Below are positions 14,435 to 22,069 of a stretch of DNA of 25,426 nt, one piece after another; position 1 is the stretch's first letter; the number at the start of each line of letters is the position of its first letter. The position numbers were made by a program, and so were the translations under genes. The notes beneath the pieces are model-generated. The model ran no database searches. It saw only the letters and a list, made by a program, of their open reading frames with translations, and was not told the origin of the DNA. The stretch comes from JAUSIF01 sp964620215 (GTDB taxonomy: Bacteria; Pseudomonadota; Alphaproteobacteria; Rhizobiales; Xanthobacteraceae): positions 1 through 25,426 of the forward strand of contig CAZUJE010000029.1 in the NCBI GenBank assembly GCA_964620215.1, read 5' to 3'.

Positions 14435-15255
14435 ACACGCCATCTCGCAAAAGACGCAAGCAGGAAGAAAATCCATCGGGGCTATTGCAATTTCTCGCAG
14501 CGGGCGCGGCGGATTACGTGGAGAAAGATGATGGTCGAGTGCTGTTGCGGCGGGCCGATGTCATCCGGCATTCGACCGCTGGAAATATCGAGATGCTCGC
14601 CAGCGCCGATCTGCTGCGGATCGACGATGGTGTTGTCTCGATTACCGATAGCGGGGTCGCGAAATTGAAACGGCTTGCGGCTCCTGCCGAGCCGTATCTT
14701 GCCCAGCATGAAAGAATTTCAGAACGAAAAAAAATTGCGAACGATCCGGTGGATGCCGCGCATTTCGACGAATCCGAAAGCCCGCTCGCATGGCTTGCAC
14801 GCCGCAAGGACCGCGATGGCAAGCCGTTGATCGATCCGGCACAACTCGCGGCAGGCGAACGAATGCGCGCCGATTTCACCCGCGCGGGCATGACGCCGCG
14901 GGTGACGGCGAACTGGATTGCGCCGGTGGCACAGGGGCGGCGTGGCGGCGGCGATAGCGCGGCCGCATTCGCCGACGTGGTGATCGCGTCCAAGGAACGG
15001 CTGAACCGCGCGATCGAATCCGTGGGCCCGGAATTTTCCGGTCTGTTGCTCGATGTCTGCTGTTTTCTGAAAGGTCTGGAAACCGTGGAACGCGAGCGCC
15101 GCTGGCCGCAACGCACGGCCAAGGTCGTGCTCGGTCTGGCACTCGACCGGCTCGCACGGCATTACGGAATTTCCGTTGAGGCAAAAGGCCCGGCGCGTGG
15201 AGTAATGCGCACGTGGCAGGCCGAGGGCGCGCGTCCAACAATGGAGGGCTATTGA
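14431..15255 (+). CDS. DUF6456 domain protein
   Basis: A 274-residue protein whose C-terminal 150 residues (from about PLAWLARRKDRDGKPLIDPAQ) match DUF6456. Conserved-looking blocks are AGERMRADFTRAGMTPRVTANW, GPEFSGLLLDVCCFLKGLE, ERERRWPQRTAKVVLGLALDRLA and HYG. This C-terminal half resembles the WPxRSAKxVLxxALxxLAxHYG pattern of phage- or replication-linked alphaproteobacterial proteins, but no biochemical role is known. The N-terminal part (VLLRRADVIRHSTAGNIEMLASADLLRIDDGVVSIT) looks like a winged-helix-type region. It starts within the stop of the HdaB-like gene (4-nt overlap), so the two are translationally coupled and probably work together. Its stop is 1 nt from the converging sufE stop. 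Confidence 0.85.
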   Translation: MNTPSRKRRKQEENPSGLLQFLAAGAADYVEKDDGRVLLRRADVIRHSTAGNIEMLASADLLRIDDGVVSITDSGVAKLKRLAAPAEPYLAQHERISERKKIANDPVDAAHFDESESPLAWLARRKDRDGKPLIDPAQLAAGERMRADFTRAGMTPRVTANWIAPVAQGRRGGGDSAAAFADVVIASKERLNRAIESVGPEFSGLLLDVCCFLKGLETVERERRWPQRTAKVVLGLALDRLARHYGISVEAKGPARGVMRTWQAEGARPTMEGY

Positions 15256-15256
15256 A

Positions 15257-15688
15257 TCAAGCCGCGCGGGCGAGCGCTTTCTCCGCGTCCGCGCGGACAC
15301 GGTTCACCATCGAGCGAAAACCGTTCGAGCGTTGTGGTGTCAGGTGTTCACCAAGACCTAGCTTGTTGAACACCTCGTTGGCGTCGGTCTCCAGAATCTT
15401 TTTCGCGGGCTGGCCCGAATAAAGCGCGAACAGGATCGCGATCAGACCCTTCACAATATGGGCATCGCTGTCGCCTTGGAATTCGAGCACCGGGCCGCCG
15501 CCGTTTTTCGCGGGTTTGGCGTCGCTGACGAGCCAGACCTGGCTTGCGCAGCCCTGCACCTTGTTCGTGTCATTGTGCTCGGATTCCGGGAGTAGGGGGA
15601 GCGCGCGGCCAAGCTCGATCACATAGCGATAGCGGTCATCCCAGCTATCGAGGACTTCAAAATCGTCCATGATCTGTTGAATCGGCAT
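15257..15688 (-). CDS. sufE: SufE family Fe-S cluster assembly protein
   Basis: SufE accepts sulfane sulfur from the cysteine desulfurase SufS and raises its activity. The 143-residue chain has the acceptor cysteine C47 in the motif NKVQGCASQVWL, the family signature, plus GLIAILFALYSGQPAKKIL and a C-terminal LTPQRSNGFRSMVNRV block, also typical. The start is set at ATG 15688 (MPIQQIMDDFEVL); an in-frame GTG at 15700 is a weaker alternative. No other suf gene is in the window, as is common in rhizobia, where sufE is often unlinked. It converges with the DUF6456 gene and lies 64 nt downstream of the DUF5330 gene on the same strand. Confidence 0.95.
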   Translation of the reverse strand: MPIQQIMDDFEVLDSWDDRYRYVIELGRALPLLPESEHNDTNKVQGCASQVWLVSDAKPAKNGGGPVLEFQGDSDAHIVKGLIAILFALYSGQPAKKILETDANEVFNKLGLGEHLTPQRSNGFRSMVNRVRADAEKALARAA

Positions 15689-15752
15689 GCCGGTATCCAC
15701 TCCATGGACACATATAAGGTGTTGGAGAGGTCAGGCCAACCGGCCCGCAGGA

Positions 15753-16178
15753 TCAAGCCGGGCGGCGCGGAGGCAGCGGAACACGGACAGGTTCGGGACC
15801 ATTCCAGCGCGGCACCACATCGGCGGGCGTCAGCGTATCGCGGCCCGGATGATTGAACGACTTGCGCAGCCGCGGATCGTTGGTGGAGGCCGTGTGATCG
15901 CTGTCGCCGAATTTATCCGACAGGAATTCGTAGAGCATCTTCGCGCCATGCTGCGCCTTCTGGCCGAAGGTCTGGAACGCCTGTGCGCCGGTCTCGCAGG
16001 CTTCAGGGCGGCGCGCGCAAAAACGCGCGGCGTCCTCGAGTGCTGCTTGCGCCACGCCGAGCGCTTCCACCGTGCCGACCTGCGCGCGCGCGCCGTCACG
16101 CTGTGACGCCGGATCGGCCGGCAGAAACAGCACAACGATCGTGAGCCAAAAAGCTACGCGAAGAACAAACCTGATCAC
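15753..16178 (-). CDS. DUF5330 family secreted or membrane-anchored protein
   Basis: A 141-residue protein that starts at GTG 16178 behind AGGGAAA. Residues 1-22 (IRFVLRVAFWLTIVVLFLPA) form a hydrophobic segment that is either an uncleaved anchor or a signal peptide. The conserved middle has ALEDAARFCARRPEACETGAQA with two cysteines nine residues apart or so, which might form a disulfide in the periplasm. AKMLYEFLSDKF follows. The C-terminus is Pro/Arg-rich with TLTPADVVPRWNGPEP. DUF5330 is found mainly in Hyphomicrobiales and has no known function. It is divergent from the kinase gene over 379 nt, and sufE follows downstream. Confidence 0.85.
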   Translation of the reverse strand: MIRFVLRVAFWLTIVVLFLPADPASQRDGARAQVGTVEALGVAQAALEDAARFCARRPEACETGAQAFQTFGQKAQHGAKMLYEFLSDKFGDSDHTASTNDPRLRKSFNHPGRDTLTPADVVPRWNGPEPVRVPLPPRRPA

Positions 16179-16557
16179 TTTCCCTGCGTCCCTTGAATCT
16201 TCCCTGGCGGCTGTTTTTCCGCCGCTTGAACGCGCACCCTATCGAAGCCATTTGAAATTTTTGTTCGGCTTTCTTCGCGCATTGCATCCGAATCGTTGTG
16301 GATTTGGAAACCATACCGGGCGCGCCGATTCGGGATTCGAGGCGAGTACCGCGCGAAATCCGCTTCAAAGTTGAACAATTCGCAACGCTTCGTTCACCAT
16401 GCACAAGGGTTCCCCGCGGCCAATACAAGAAGTGCCTGCGGGACAGGCGTTTTTGGAACTTCCGGGTTCCGCCGTTTAGCGTTCGCTTAAGCGGCGGATG
16501 TCACGATCCCGCCTACAGGTGAGGGACGGCGTGACGGGATCGCGCCGGAAATTTTAG
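16179..16557. other. 379-nt divergent intergenic region upstream of the DivJ-like kinase gene
   Basis: The region lies between the DUF5330 gene (minus) and the kinase gene (plus). Short frames exist on both strands, but none has a credible start plus family resemblance. It contains four GANTC sites (16195, 16290, 16327, 16334), a palindrome CGCTTAAGCG at 16484-16493, and an 8-bp inverted repeat at 16504-16542 close to the kinase start. Promoter hexamers are not clear. Confidence 0.5.
16504..16542. repeat. 8-bp inverted repeat just upstream of the kinase start
   Basis: CGATCCCG (16504-16511) pairs with CGGGATCG (16535-16542) across 23 nt. The second arm ends 15 nt before the proposed TTG start, so a hairpin in the mRNA leader could mask the ribosome binding site GGAA. 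Confidence 0.5.
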
Positions 16558-18393
16558 TTGCGTAACTCGTATTTCGAACCAGTCCGCGCTTACATCGATG
16601 CACTCGTGCATCCGTCCGCGCGCACGGACTCCATGACGGCGGCTAGGCATCGCGCATTCATCGCGACGAGGATGCTCGGCGGTCTGATCGCGCTTGCGAT
16701 TATGCCGGTGCTGTTCGCGGTCAAGGGCGCGCCGTCGCCGCTGGAAGTGATTATTTTCGCCTGGCTGGTCTCACCGCTGCTCTTGGCCTGGTACTTGTCG
16801 CGCACTGGCGCTTATGAGCGCGCGCATTTTTTCTCGACCGTGATGCTTGCTGGACTGATTGCGATTGTCGCCGGAGCGACCGGCGGCATGACCTCTTTCG
16901 TTGCGCCATGGATCGTGGTGTTGCCCTTTGAGGCGGCACTTTCCGCCTCGCGCAAGGTCATTCTCGCCGCCACCGGTATCGCGGTAGCCTTGATGGCGGC
17001 CCTCTGGTTTGCGGTGTCCGCGAAATTATTGCCGCAGCCGCCGCAAGGCTGGCTCGATTCCTCGACCCTTTTTCTGCTCGGCACCTTGTCCGCGGCGCTT
17101 TATGCTGCGGCCGTGGCGCTGGGCGCGGGTTCGCTCTCCCGCTTCAGCGAGCGGGTGAAAAACCTCGGCGAGTTCCGTTATCGCCTGCTGGCGCAGCATT
17201 CCACCGATGTCGTCTCCCGGCACGCAGGCAACGGAACGACGTTGTTTGTCTCTCCCGCTGGCGAAAAATTGGCCGGCGTTCCCTGCGCGCAACTGCTCGG
17301 TCACGGCCTGTTCGATCGCGTGCATGTCGCCGACCGCCCGGCTTTTCTCAACGCCATCGCGGACGCCAGCCTGTCACGGGATCCAGTGACCACCGAATAC
17401 CGGCTGCGCCGCGGCTCTCTCTCCGCTGAAATCACGCCGCTGCATGAGCCGATGTTCGTATGGGTCGAAATGCGCTGCCACCCGGCCGAACGCGGAACCG
17501 GATTGCAGGAAAACGACCGCCGCGAGATCGTCGCCGTCACGCGCGATATTTCACGCCGCAAGCAGAGCGCACTCGAACTTGAGGCGGCGCAGGAAGAAGC
17601 CGACCGCGCGAATTCCGCCAAAAGCCGGTTCCTCGCGACGGTGAGCCATGAGCTGCGCACGCCGCTCAACGCGATCATCGGCTTCTCGGAAATGCTGAAG
17701 AAAGAATCCGAAATCGGCCTCGATGCCGAACGCCGCGAGGATTACGCGCGTCTCATCAACGAGAGCGGCCTGCATCTGCTTGCGGTCGTGAACGGCATCC
17801 TCGATGTTTCACGCATCGAAGCGGGGCATTTCGAGGTGACGCCCGAAAGCTTCGCCGTCGCTCCACTCGCCGAAAGCTGTTACGAAATGATGCTGCTGCG
17901 CGCCGAGCAGGCTGGTCTCGATCTCGAACTGAATGTCGCGCCCGATCTGCCGGAAATCCGTGCGGACAAGGTGGCGCTGCGCCAGGTTCTCATCAATCTG
18001 ATTTCCAACGCGGTCAAATTCACGCCGCGCGGCGGCACTGTCGATATCTCTGTCGATGTGGACGAGAGTGACCTCATCGTCGTGGTTGAGGATACCGGCA
18101 TCGGCATCGCCGAAAGCGATCTAGTGCAGCTCGGCAATCCGTTCTTCCAGGTGAAGGGTGCCTACGACCGTCCTTATGAAGGAACCGGCCTTGGCCTTTC
18201 CGTGGTGAAGGGTCTGGTTGGCCTGCATGGCGGGCGCATCGATATCAAGAGCCGCCTCGGCCACGGCACCAGCGTGGTGGTGCGCCTGCCGAGAAATGCC
18301 GTGAAGAAAACCGAGAAAGAACCGTCGGTGGTGGAAATGCTGAAGCCGCGTATGCCGGCCAAGGAAATACTGAAGGTGAAGAAAAGTGCGTGA
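16558..18393 (+). CDS. DivJ-like PAS sensor histidine kinase
   Basis: A 611-residue hybrid-free kinase. Residues about 35-200 hold six or so hydrophobic segments. A PAS-like region follows (about 205-335, with FRYRLLAQHSTDVVSRHAG). The dimerisation domain has H364 in TVSHELRTPLNAIIGFSEM. The ATP-binding domain has the N box NLISNAVKF, the G1 box VEDTGIGI, LGNPFFQVKGAYDRPYEGTG and GLGLSVVKGL. The AYDR-YEGTGLGLSxVKGLV block resembles the DivJ/PleC group, which controls the single-domain regulator DivK in cell-cycle signalling; this is family inference. The start is TTG 16558; the first ATG is at 16633 and has no ribosome binding site, so the start is uncertain. The last bases overlap the next gene by 8 nt. 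Confidence 0.9.
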   Translation: MRNSYFEPVRAYIDALVHPSARTDSMTAARHRAFIATRMLGGLIALAIMPVLFAVKGAPSPLEVIIFAWLVSPLLLAWYLSRTGAYERAHFFSTVMLAGLIAIVAGATGGMTSFVAPWIVVLPFEAALSASRKVILAATGIAVALMAALWFAVSAKLLPQPPQGWLDSSTLFLLGTLSAALYAAAVALGAGSLSRFSERVKNLGEFRYRLLAQHSTDVVSRHAGNGTTLFVSPAGEKLAGVPCAQLLGHGLFDRVHVADRPAFLNAIADASLSRDPVTTEYRLRRGSLSAEITPLHEPMFVWVEMRCHPAERGTGLQENDRREIVAVTRDISRRKQSALELEAAQEEADRANSAKSRFLATVSHELRTPLNAIIGFSEMLKKESEIGLDAERREDYARLINESGLHLLAVVNGILDVSRIEAGHFEVTPESFAVAPLAESCYEMMLLRAEQAGLDLELNVAPDLPEIRADKVALRQVLINLISNAVKFTPRGGTVDISVDVDESDLIVVVEDTGIGIAESDLVQLGNPFFQVKGAYDRPYEGTGLGLSVVKGLVGLHGGRIDIKSRLGHGTSVVVRLPRNAVKKTEKEPSVVEMLKPRMPAKEILKVKKSA

Positions 18394-19222
18394 ACCTGAA
18401 CTTCGTCCTAGGGCTCGCCCCATTCCGCGCAGCCCCCGCGTCGATCCGCGCGCCCAGCGCGCGCGGAAACGCTCGTTCCTGGGCGGGCTCTTTCGCCTGC
18501 TGTTGCCGCGCCGGGCTTCCGACGGAATTGCCCTGCTTGTCGCCGTCACCGCCACCGCGGTGGTGTTTGTGAATGCGCTGGCGCTTCAGCAGTCCACGCA
18601 ACCGGCTCCGGCTTCCGCTCCTGTCGAAATGGCCGTGAAGGCGAATGTGCCGCTGCCACCCAAGCGCAGCGTCCCCGCGTCACCATCTCCCATGCTCACG
18701 CCATCCCCTGTACCCACGATCAATTCGCTGGTGCCACCGGCGAATGTGCCGCTCGCGAATGTGCGGACCGACAGTCCCGCCGTGAAGGCGCGCGTGGAGA
18801 TGATCGTCACTGTACAGCGCGAATTGGCGCAGCGCGGCTATTATGACGGCGCCTTCGACGGGCTTCCCGGTCCCCGCACCGAACAGGCGATCAAGGAATT
18901 CGAGCAGGCCAATGGCTTGCGCGTGACGGGCGATGTGAATGAGCAGCTTCTCACCCAGATCCGCAAGGCACGGCATCGTTCTGAGATCACCGGCTCTATC
19001 TCGCGTACGGCGGAGCCGAAACAGTCTACGCAGATTTTGGGCGTGCAACGCACGCTTGCGCGTCTCGGCTACGGCCCGGTGAAATTCAGCGGCCTGCATG
19101 ATGCCGCCACCCGCTCCGCCATCGAACGTTTCGAGCGCGACCGGGGGCTGCCCGCAACCGGCGAGATCACGCCGAAGCTCCAGAGCGAGCTTTCCCTGGT
19201 GACGGGCGCTTCACTCGATTAG
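18386..19222 (+). CDS. Membrane protein with two peptidoglycan-binding (PG_binding_1) domains
   Basis: A 278-residue protein starting at GTG 18386 inside the end of the kinase gene. The first 40 residues are Arg/Pro-rich and likely cytoplasmic. One transmembrane helix (about residues 47-66, GIALLVAVTATAVVFVNALA) follows. A Pro/Ala/Val-rich linker spans about 70-130. Two PG_binding_1 repeats come next: QRELAQRGYYDGAFDGLPGP (about 140-190) and QRTLARLGYGPVKFSGLHDA (about 217-270). Each ends in a GxxxTGxxxxxL turn. The topology puts the domains in the periplasm bound to the wall. No catalytic domain is present. Coupling to a DivJ-like kinase suggests a link between cell-cycle signalling and the envelope, which is inference. 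Confidence 0.92.
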   Translation: MREPELRPRARPIPRSPRVDPRAQRARKRSFLGGLFRLLLPRRASDGIALLVAVTATAVVFVNALALQQSTQPAPASAPVEMAVKANVPLPPKRSVPASPSPMLTPSPVPTINSLVPPANVPLANVRTDSPAVKARVEMIVTVQRELAQRGYYDGAFDGLPGPRTEQAIKEFEQANGLRVTGDVNEQLLTQIRKARHRSEITGSISRTAEPKQSTQILGVQRTLARLGYGPVKFSGLHDAATRSAIERFERDRGLPATGEITPKLQSELSLVTGASLD

Positions 19223-19238
19223 GCGCTAGAGTCCTCCC

Positions 19239-19592
19239 GTGAGACTGAAAAGCGCCATCTGGGTGGCGGCCTATATCCGCCGCTGCAATCTCGAAGGAGC
19301 CTCCGCGGTGGTCCGTCGCCGCGGCGCCGAGGAAGCCGGCGCGGTTTTTGTGAAACTGGCCCGGCTTGACGGAACCGCGGCCCTTTTCGGACCCGCCCCG
19401 CAATCGGCCTTCGATGAGGCAAAACCCAGCGAGCGGCTGTTTGTCTCCACCTATCCCGAAGGTTTCGTGCCGGAGGAAAAAGTGGAAGCCCGGCTTGCGA
19501 AGGAAATCGGTTTCGATCCGGATACCTGGATCGTCGAAGTCGAGGACCGCGCCGGAAGGCATTTCCTTGATCTGGCGGAAAGCCTCCGCTGA
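19239..19592 (+). CDS. DUF1491 family protein
   Basis: A 117-residue protein starting at GTG 19239. The family pattern is clear: RLKSAIWVAAYIRRCNLEGA, VVRRRGAEEAGAVFVKLARL, then ERLFVSTYPEGFVPEEKVEARLAKE and the ending IGFDPDTWIVEVEDRAGRHFL. DUF1491 proteins are small cytoplasmic proteins of alphaproteobacteria with no established function. There is no signal peptide or membrane segment. It follows the peptidoglycan-binding gene by 16 nt, so it is probably part of the same transcript as that gene and the kinase. Confidence 0.9.
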   Translation: MRLKSAIWVAAYIRRCNLEGASAVVRRRGAEEAGAVFVKLARLDGTAALFGPAPQSAFDEAKPSERLFVSTYPEGFVPEEKVEARLAKEIGFDPDTWIVEVEDRAGRHFLDLAESLR

Positions 19593-19657
19593 AGCGGTGC
19601 TGCCTCCGATTTAAACTGCAAAATGGCTGCATTTCCCGCATGCCCGATCCTCCGGCG

Positions 19658-19673
19658 TTAGGAAACTATTAAC
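19658..19673 (+). promoter_or_regulatory. CtrA-like binding site
   Basis: TTAG-N7-TTAAC at 19658-19673 matches the alphaproteobacterial CtrA consensus TTAA-N7-TTAA(C) with one mismatch. It continues as TTAACCAT, the known CtrA half-site form. It lies 75 nt upstream of the 68-residue protein gene. Binding is not shown by sequence alone. Confidence 0.4.
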
Positions 19674-19747
19674 CATAACCGAACCTAACTGTGCGGGGCC
19701 GCTGGATGGAAGCGGCCAACACCCGGGTTTGGCCGGAGGAGGGCGAG

Positions 19748-19954
19748 ATGGGCACAGTCCATCGTTTTCCGAGTGAGCGAGTAAGGGGCGCGCTTTATCC
19801 CGTGGCGCGCGAGGAAGCGGCGGAGATTCTCATTCTTCCCGCGGTCCGCATCGAACGGCACGAGGAATCCTCCTCGGCCATGACGGCTGACGAAAGCCTG
19901 CCACCGGCAGGAAGCAGCGGCAGCAAAAGCCGCCGCCGTGCACCGCGCGGCTGA
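19748..19954 (+). CDS. Small protein of unknown function (68 residues)
   Basis: The start ATG at 19748 has GGAGGAGG 5 nt upstream, a very strong ribosome binding site, which is the main evidence for the gene. A longer frame from GTG 19691 is less likely. The chain has an ordered-looking first part (VHRFPSERVRGALYPVAREEAAEILILP) and a disordered Ser/Pro/Gly tail ending in KSRRRAPRG. It has no membrane segment and no family I recognise. A CtrA-like site lies upstream. The lipoprotein gene starts 24 nt after the stop. Confidence 0.6.
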   Translation: MGTVHRFPSERVRGALYPVAREEAAEILILPAVRIERHEESSSAMTADESLPPAGSSGSKSRRRAPRG

Positions 19955-19978
19955 GCCGGTATTCAACGAAAGATTTCA

Positions 19979-20737
19979 ATGCGGCATGTACCAAAAATTC
20001 TGGCGCTGATTATGCTGCCCTCGCTGGCAGCGGGTTGCGCTTCGCCGATGGGCGATTTCGGACGGCCGAGCGCTTCCTATATGAACGACGAGGTGCTGCC
20101 TAAAGTGGGTGCTTACAATGCATCCCGCCGCGGCGAGCCGGTATCCTATGCGCCCAACACGAACGAAGAACGCGACCTTCAAAATCAGTCTTACGCAATT
20201 CTGATGCCGGCCTCCGATCGGCGCGAGTGGGATCGCAGCCTCGCGGAAATGCGCCGCACGAGAATTGTCCCGAACGACTATCCGCCCTTCAACGCGCGCG
20301 CCTATGCCGACAATCTGCTGGATACGCCTTACCGTTCCAGCACGGCGCGCTATTCCAAGCTGATGGACGACATTCGCTCCGATCTTGCGCGCGTCGGGCC
20401 TTTTTTCGGCTCGGCGAAACGGGTTGTGGATATGGATACGGTGCGCGAGCGTAGTCTTACGCGCCTGTCCAGCGTCACACCGGTCGACTATGAAAATGCG
20501 ATGGCGCGCGTCGCGGAAAACAGAATGCTGATAGGCTGGGTATATCGCCGTCTGGGCGAGCGCTATATGGGCTACAAAATCGCGCTTGAGCTGCTTGTGG
20601 TTTCCACGCCGGCACCGGCCGCAGTGGACGCGGAACGCGCGCTGAAATCGCTGGAAGAGCGGCTTGCGATGATTCCGGTTTTGACCGCGCCCGCGGGCGT
20701 GCCGGTCGCCGCTGTCGGCGTCACCATCAGCAAATAA
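19979..20737 (+). CDS. Putative lipoprotein of unknown function
   Basis: A 252-residue protein with a short signal peptide and lipobox: MRHVPKILALIMLPSLAAGC, cysteine at residue 20 (LAAGC). Ser follows at +2 after Ala, so outer-membrane sorting by the usual rule is possible. The mature part has no recognised domain. It has several predicted helices, with a Tyr/Arg-rich middle (ARYSKLMDDIRSDLARVGPF, residues about 119-138) and a helical segment ENAMARVAENRMLIGWVYRR at about 175-195. The ribosome binding site is weak (GAAAG). It follows the 68-residue protein gene by 24 nt and may be co-transcribed. It converges on the sigma factor gene with 11 nt between stops. Confidence 0.8.
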   Translation: MRHVPKILALIMLPSLAAGCASPMGDFGRPSASYMNDEVLPKVGAYNASRRGEPVSYAPNTNEERDLQNQSYAILMPASDRREWDRSLAEMRRTRIVPNDYPPFNARAYADNLLDTPYRSSTARYSKLMDDIRSDLARVGPFFGSAKRVVDMDTVRERSLTRLSSVTPVDYENAMARVAENRMLIGWVYRRLGERYMGYKIALELLVVSTPAPAAVDAERALKSLEERLAMIPVLTAPAGVPVAAVGVTISK

Positions 20738-20748
20738 TTTTAGATCAA

Positions 20749-22011
20749 TCAGATGCCGCAGGCGGCCGCCCGCTTGAGCAGGAATTCTTTCTCGCGTTCG
20801 TTCCTGGTAAGCGTGGCCGCGCGCTCGAATTCGGCCTTGGCTTCGGCGAGCCGGCCGGCGTGGAACAGAAAATCTCCTTTCGCCGCCGGCAAAGGCGCGT
20901 AATTGCGCAAGGCCTCGGCCTTCTCAATCTCCTCAATGAGTTTCAGACCGGCCCCGGGACCGAAAGCCATGCTGTGGGCCACGGCCCGATTGAGATCGAC
21001 CACCGGCGATGGCATCACCTTACGGAGCGCATCGTAGAGTGCCGCGATCTTCTTCCAGTCCGTGTCCTCAGCCTTGCGGGCGCGCGCGTGACAGGCGGCG
21101 AGTGCTGCCTGCAAGGCATAAGGTCCATTGGCTCCTCCTAGCATCTCGGCCTGTTCTAGCACGGAGAGACCCCGGCGGATCAGAAGTTGATCCCAGCGGG
21201 CACGGTTCTGCTCGGTCAGCGGAACGAAAGCACCGTCCGGCGCGATGCGGGCGTTGAGCCGCGAGGCCTGGATTTCCATCAGCGCGAGCAACCCGAGGAC
21301 TTCAGGTGTGGCGGGCATCAGGCTGGCGAGAATGCGGCCAAGTCTTTGCGCCTCGGCGCATAAAGCCGGGCGTATCAGGTCTTCGCCAGCCGTGGCCGCG
21401 TAGCCCTCGTTGAAGATCAGGTAGATCACCTCCAGCACCGAAGCGAGGCGTTCCTGTAATTCCGCGCCGCGCGGCACTTCATAATTGAGTCCGGCTTCGC
21501 CGAGCGTTTTCTTCGCGCGAACGATGCGCTGGGAGATAGTGGCTTCATTTGAAAGAAACGCGCGGGCGATTTCTTCCGTAGTCAGCCCGCCAATCAGGCG
21601 CAGGGTCAGGGCCGCGCGTGCGTCCGTGGACAAGACGGGATGGCAGGCGGTGAAAATCAAACCCAGAAGTTCATCGCCGACATCGTTATCCATGGCCGCT
21701 GCAATGTCATCGGCGCTGCTATCGCGTTCTTCTTCCAGATCGCGCGCGATCTCGGCGTGCCTGCGCTCAAGCATCTTTTTTCGGCGAAAGCCGTCGATGG
21801 CGCGGCGCTTCGCGGCGGCCATCAGCCAGGCGCCGGGATTTTGAGGGATTTCGCTTTTGGGCCATTCGGACAAGGCGATCACAAGCGCGTCCTGCGCCAG
21901 TTCTTCCGCCAGATCGACGTCGCGCACCATCCGGGCGAGGCCCGCGATGAGCCTCGCCCGTTCGATCCGGAAAACCGTCTCGATCTCTTGATGGGTTTCG
22001 GTTGCCGCCAC
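20749..22011 (-). CDS. ECF42-type sigma factor with C-terminal extension (DUF6596)
   Basis: A 420-residue sigma factor, about twice the length of ordinary ECF proteins. Region 2 is near residues 10-80 (DLAEELAQDALVIALSEWPK, then PGAWLMAAAKRRAIDGFRRK). Region 4 is near 130-175 (LTTEEIARAFLSNEATISQR). The long extension starts with LIFNEGYAATAGEDLIRPAL, the DUF6596 hallmark of group ECF42. It then carries TPR-like helices (AVAHSMAFGPGAGLKLIEEI and FHAGRLAEAKAEFERAA). Known ECF42 sigmas lack an anti-sigma factor, need the extension for activity, and control genes for DGPF-type proteins. The neighbour upstream is such a gene. Start is GTG 22011. No anti-sigma gene is present. Confidence 0.93.
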   Translation of the reverse strand: MAATETHQEIETVFRIERARLIAGLARMVRDVDLAEELAQDALVIALSEWPKSEIPQNPGAWLMAAAKRRAIDGFRRKKMLERRHAEIARDLEEERDSSADDIAAAMDNDVGDELLGLIFTACHPVLSTDARAALTLRLIGGLTTEEIARAFLSNEATISQRIVRAKKTLGEAGLNYEVPRGAELQERLASVLEVIYLIFNEGYAATAGEDLIRPALCAEAQRLGRILASLMPATPEVLGLLALMEIQASRLNARIAPDGAFVPLTEQNRARWDQLLIRRGLSVLEQAEMLGGANGPYALQAALAACHARARKAEDTDWKKIAALYDALRKVMPSPVVDLNRAVAHSMAFGPGAGLKLIEEIEKAEALRNYAPLPAAKGDFLFHAGRLAEAKAEFERAATLTRNEREKEFLLKRAAACGI

Positions 22012-22069
22012 CTTTCCCGGTTAAGGGAGAGCGAACCGCGAGGCAAGCCGCGGAGCCAACCGGTTTAAG

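Noticed and set aside
16298..16522. 74-codon plus-strand frame with a GTG start in the gap before the kinase gene
   Set aside because: No ribosome binding site, Arg-rich atypical composition and overlap with palindromic regulatory sequence; treated as non-coding.
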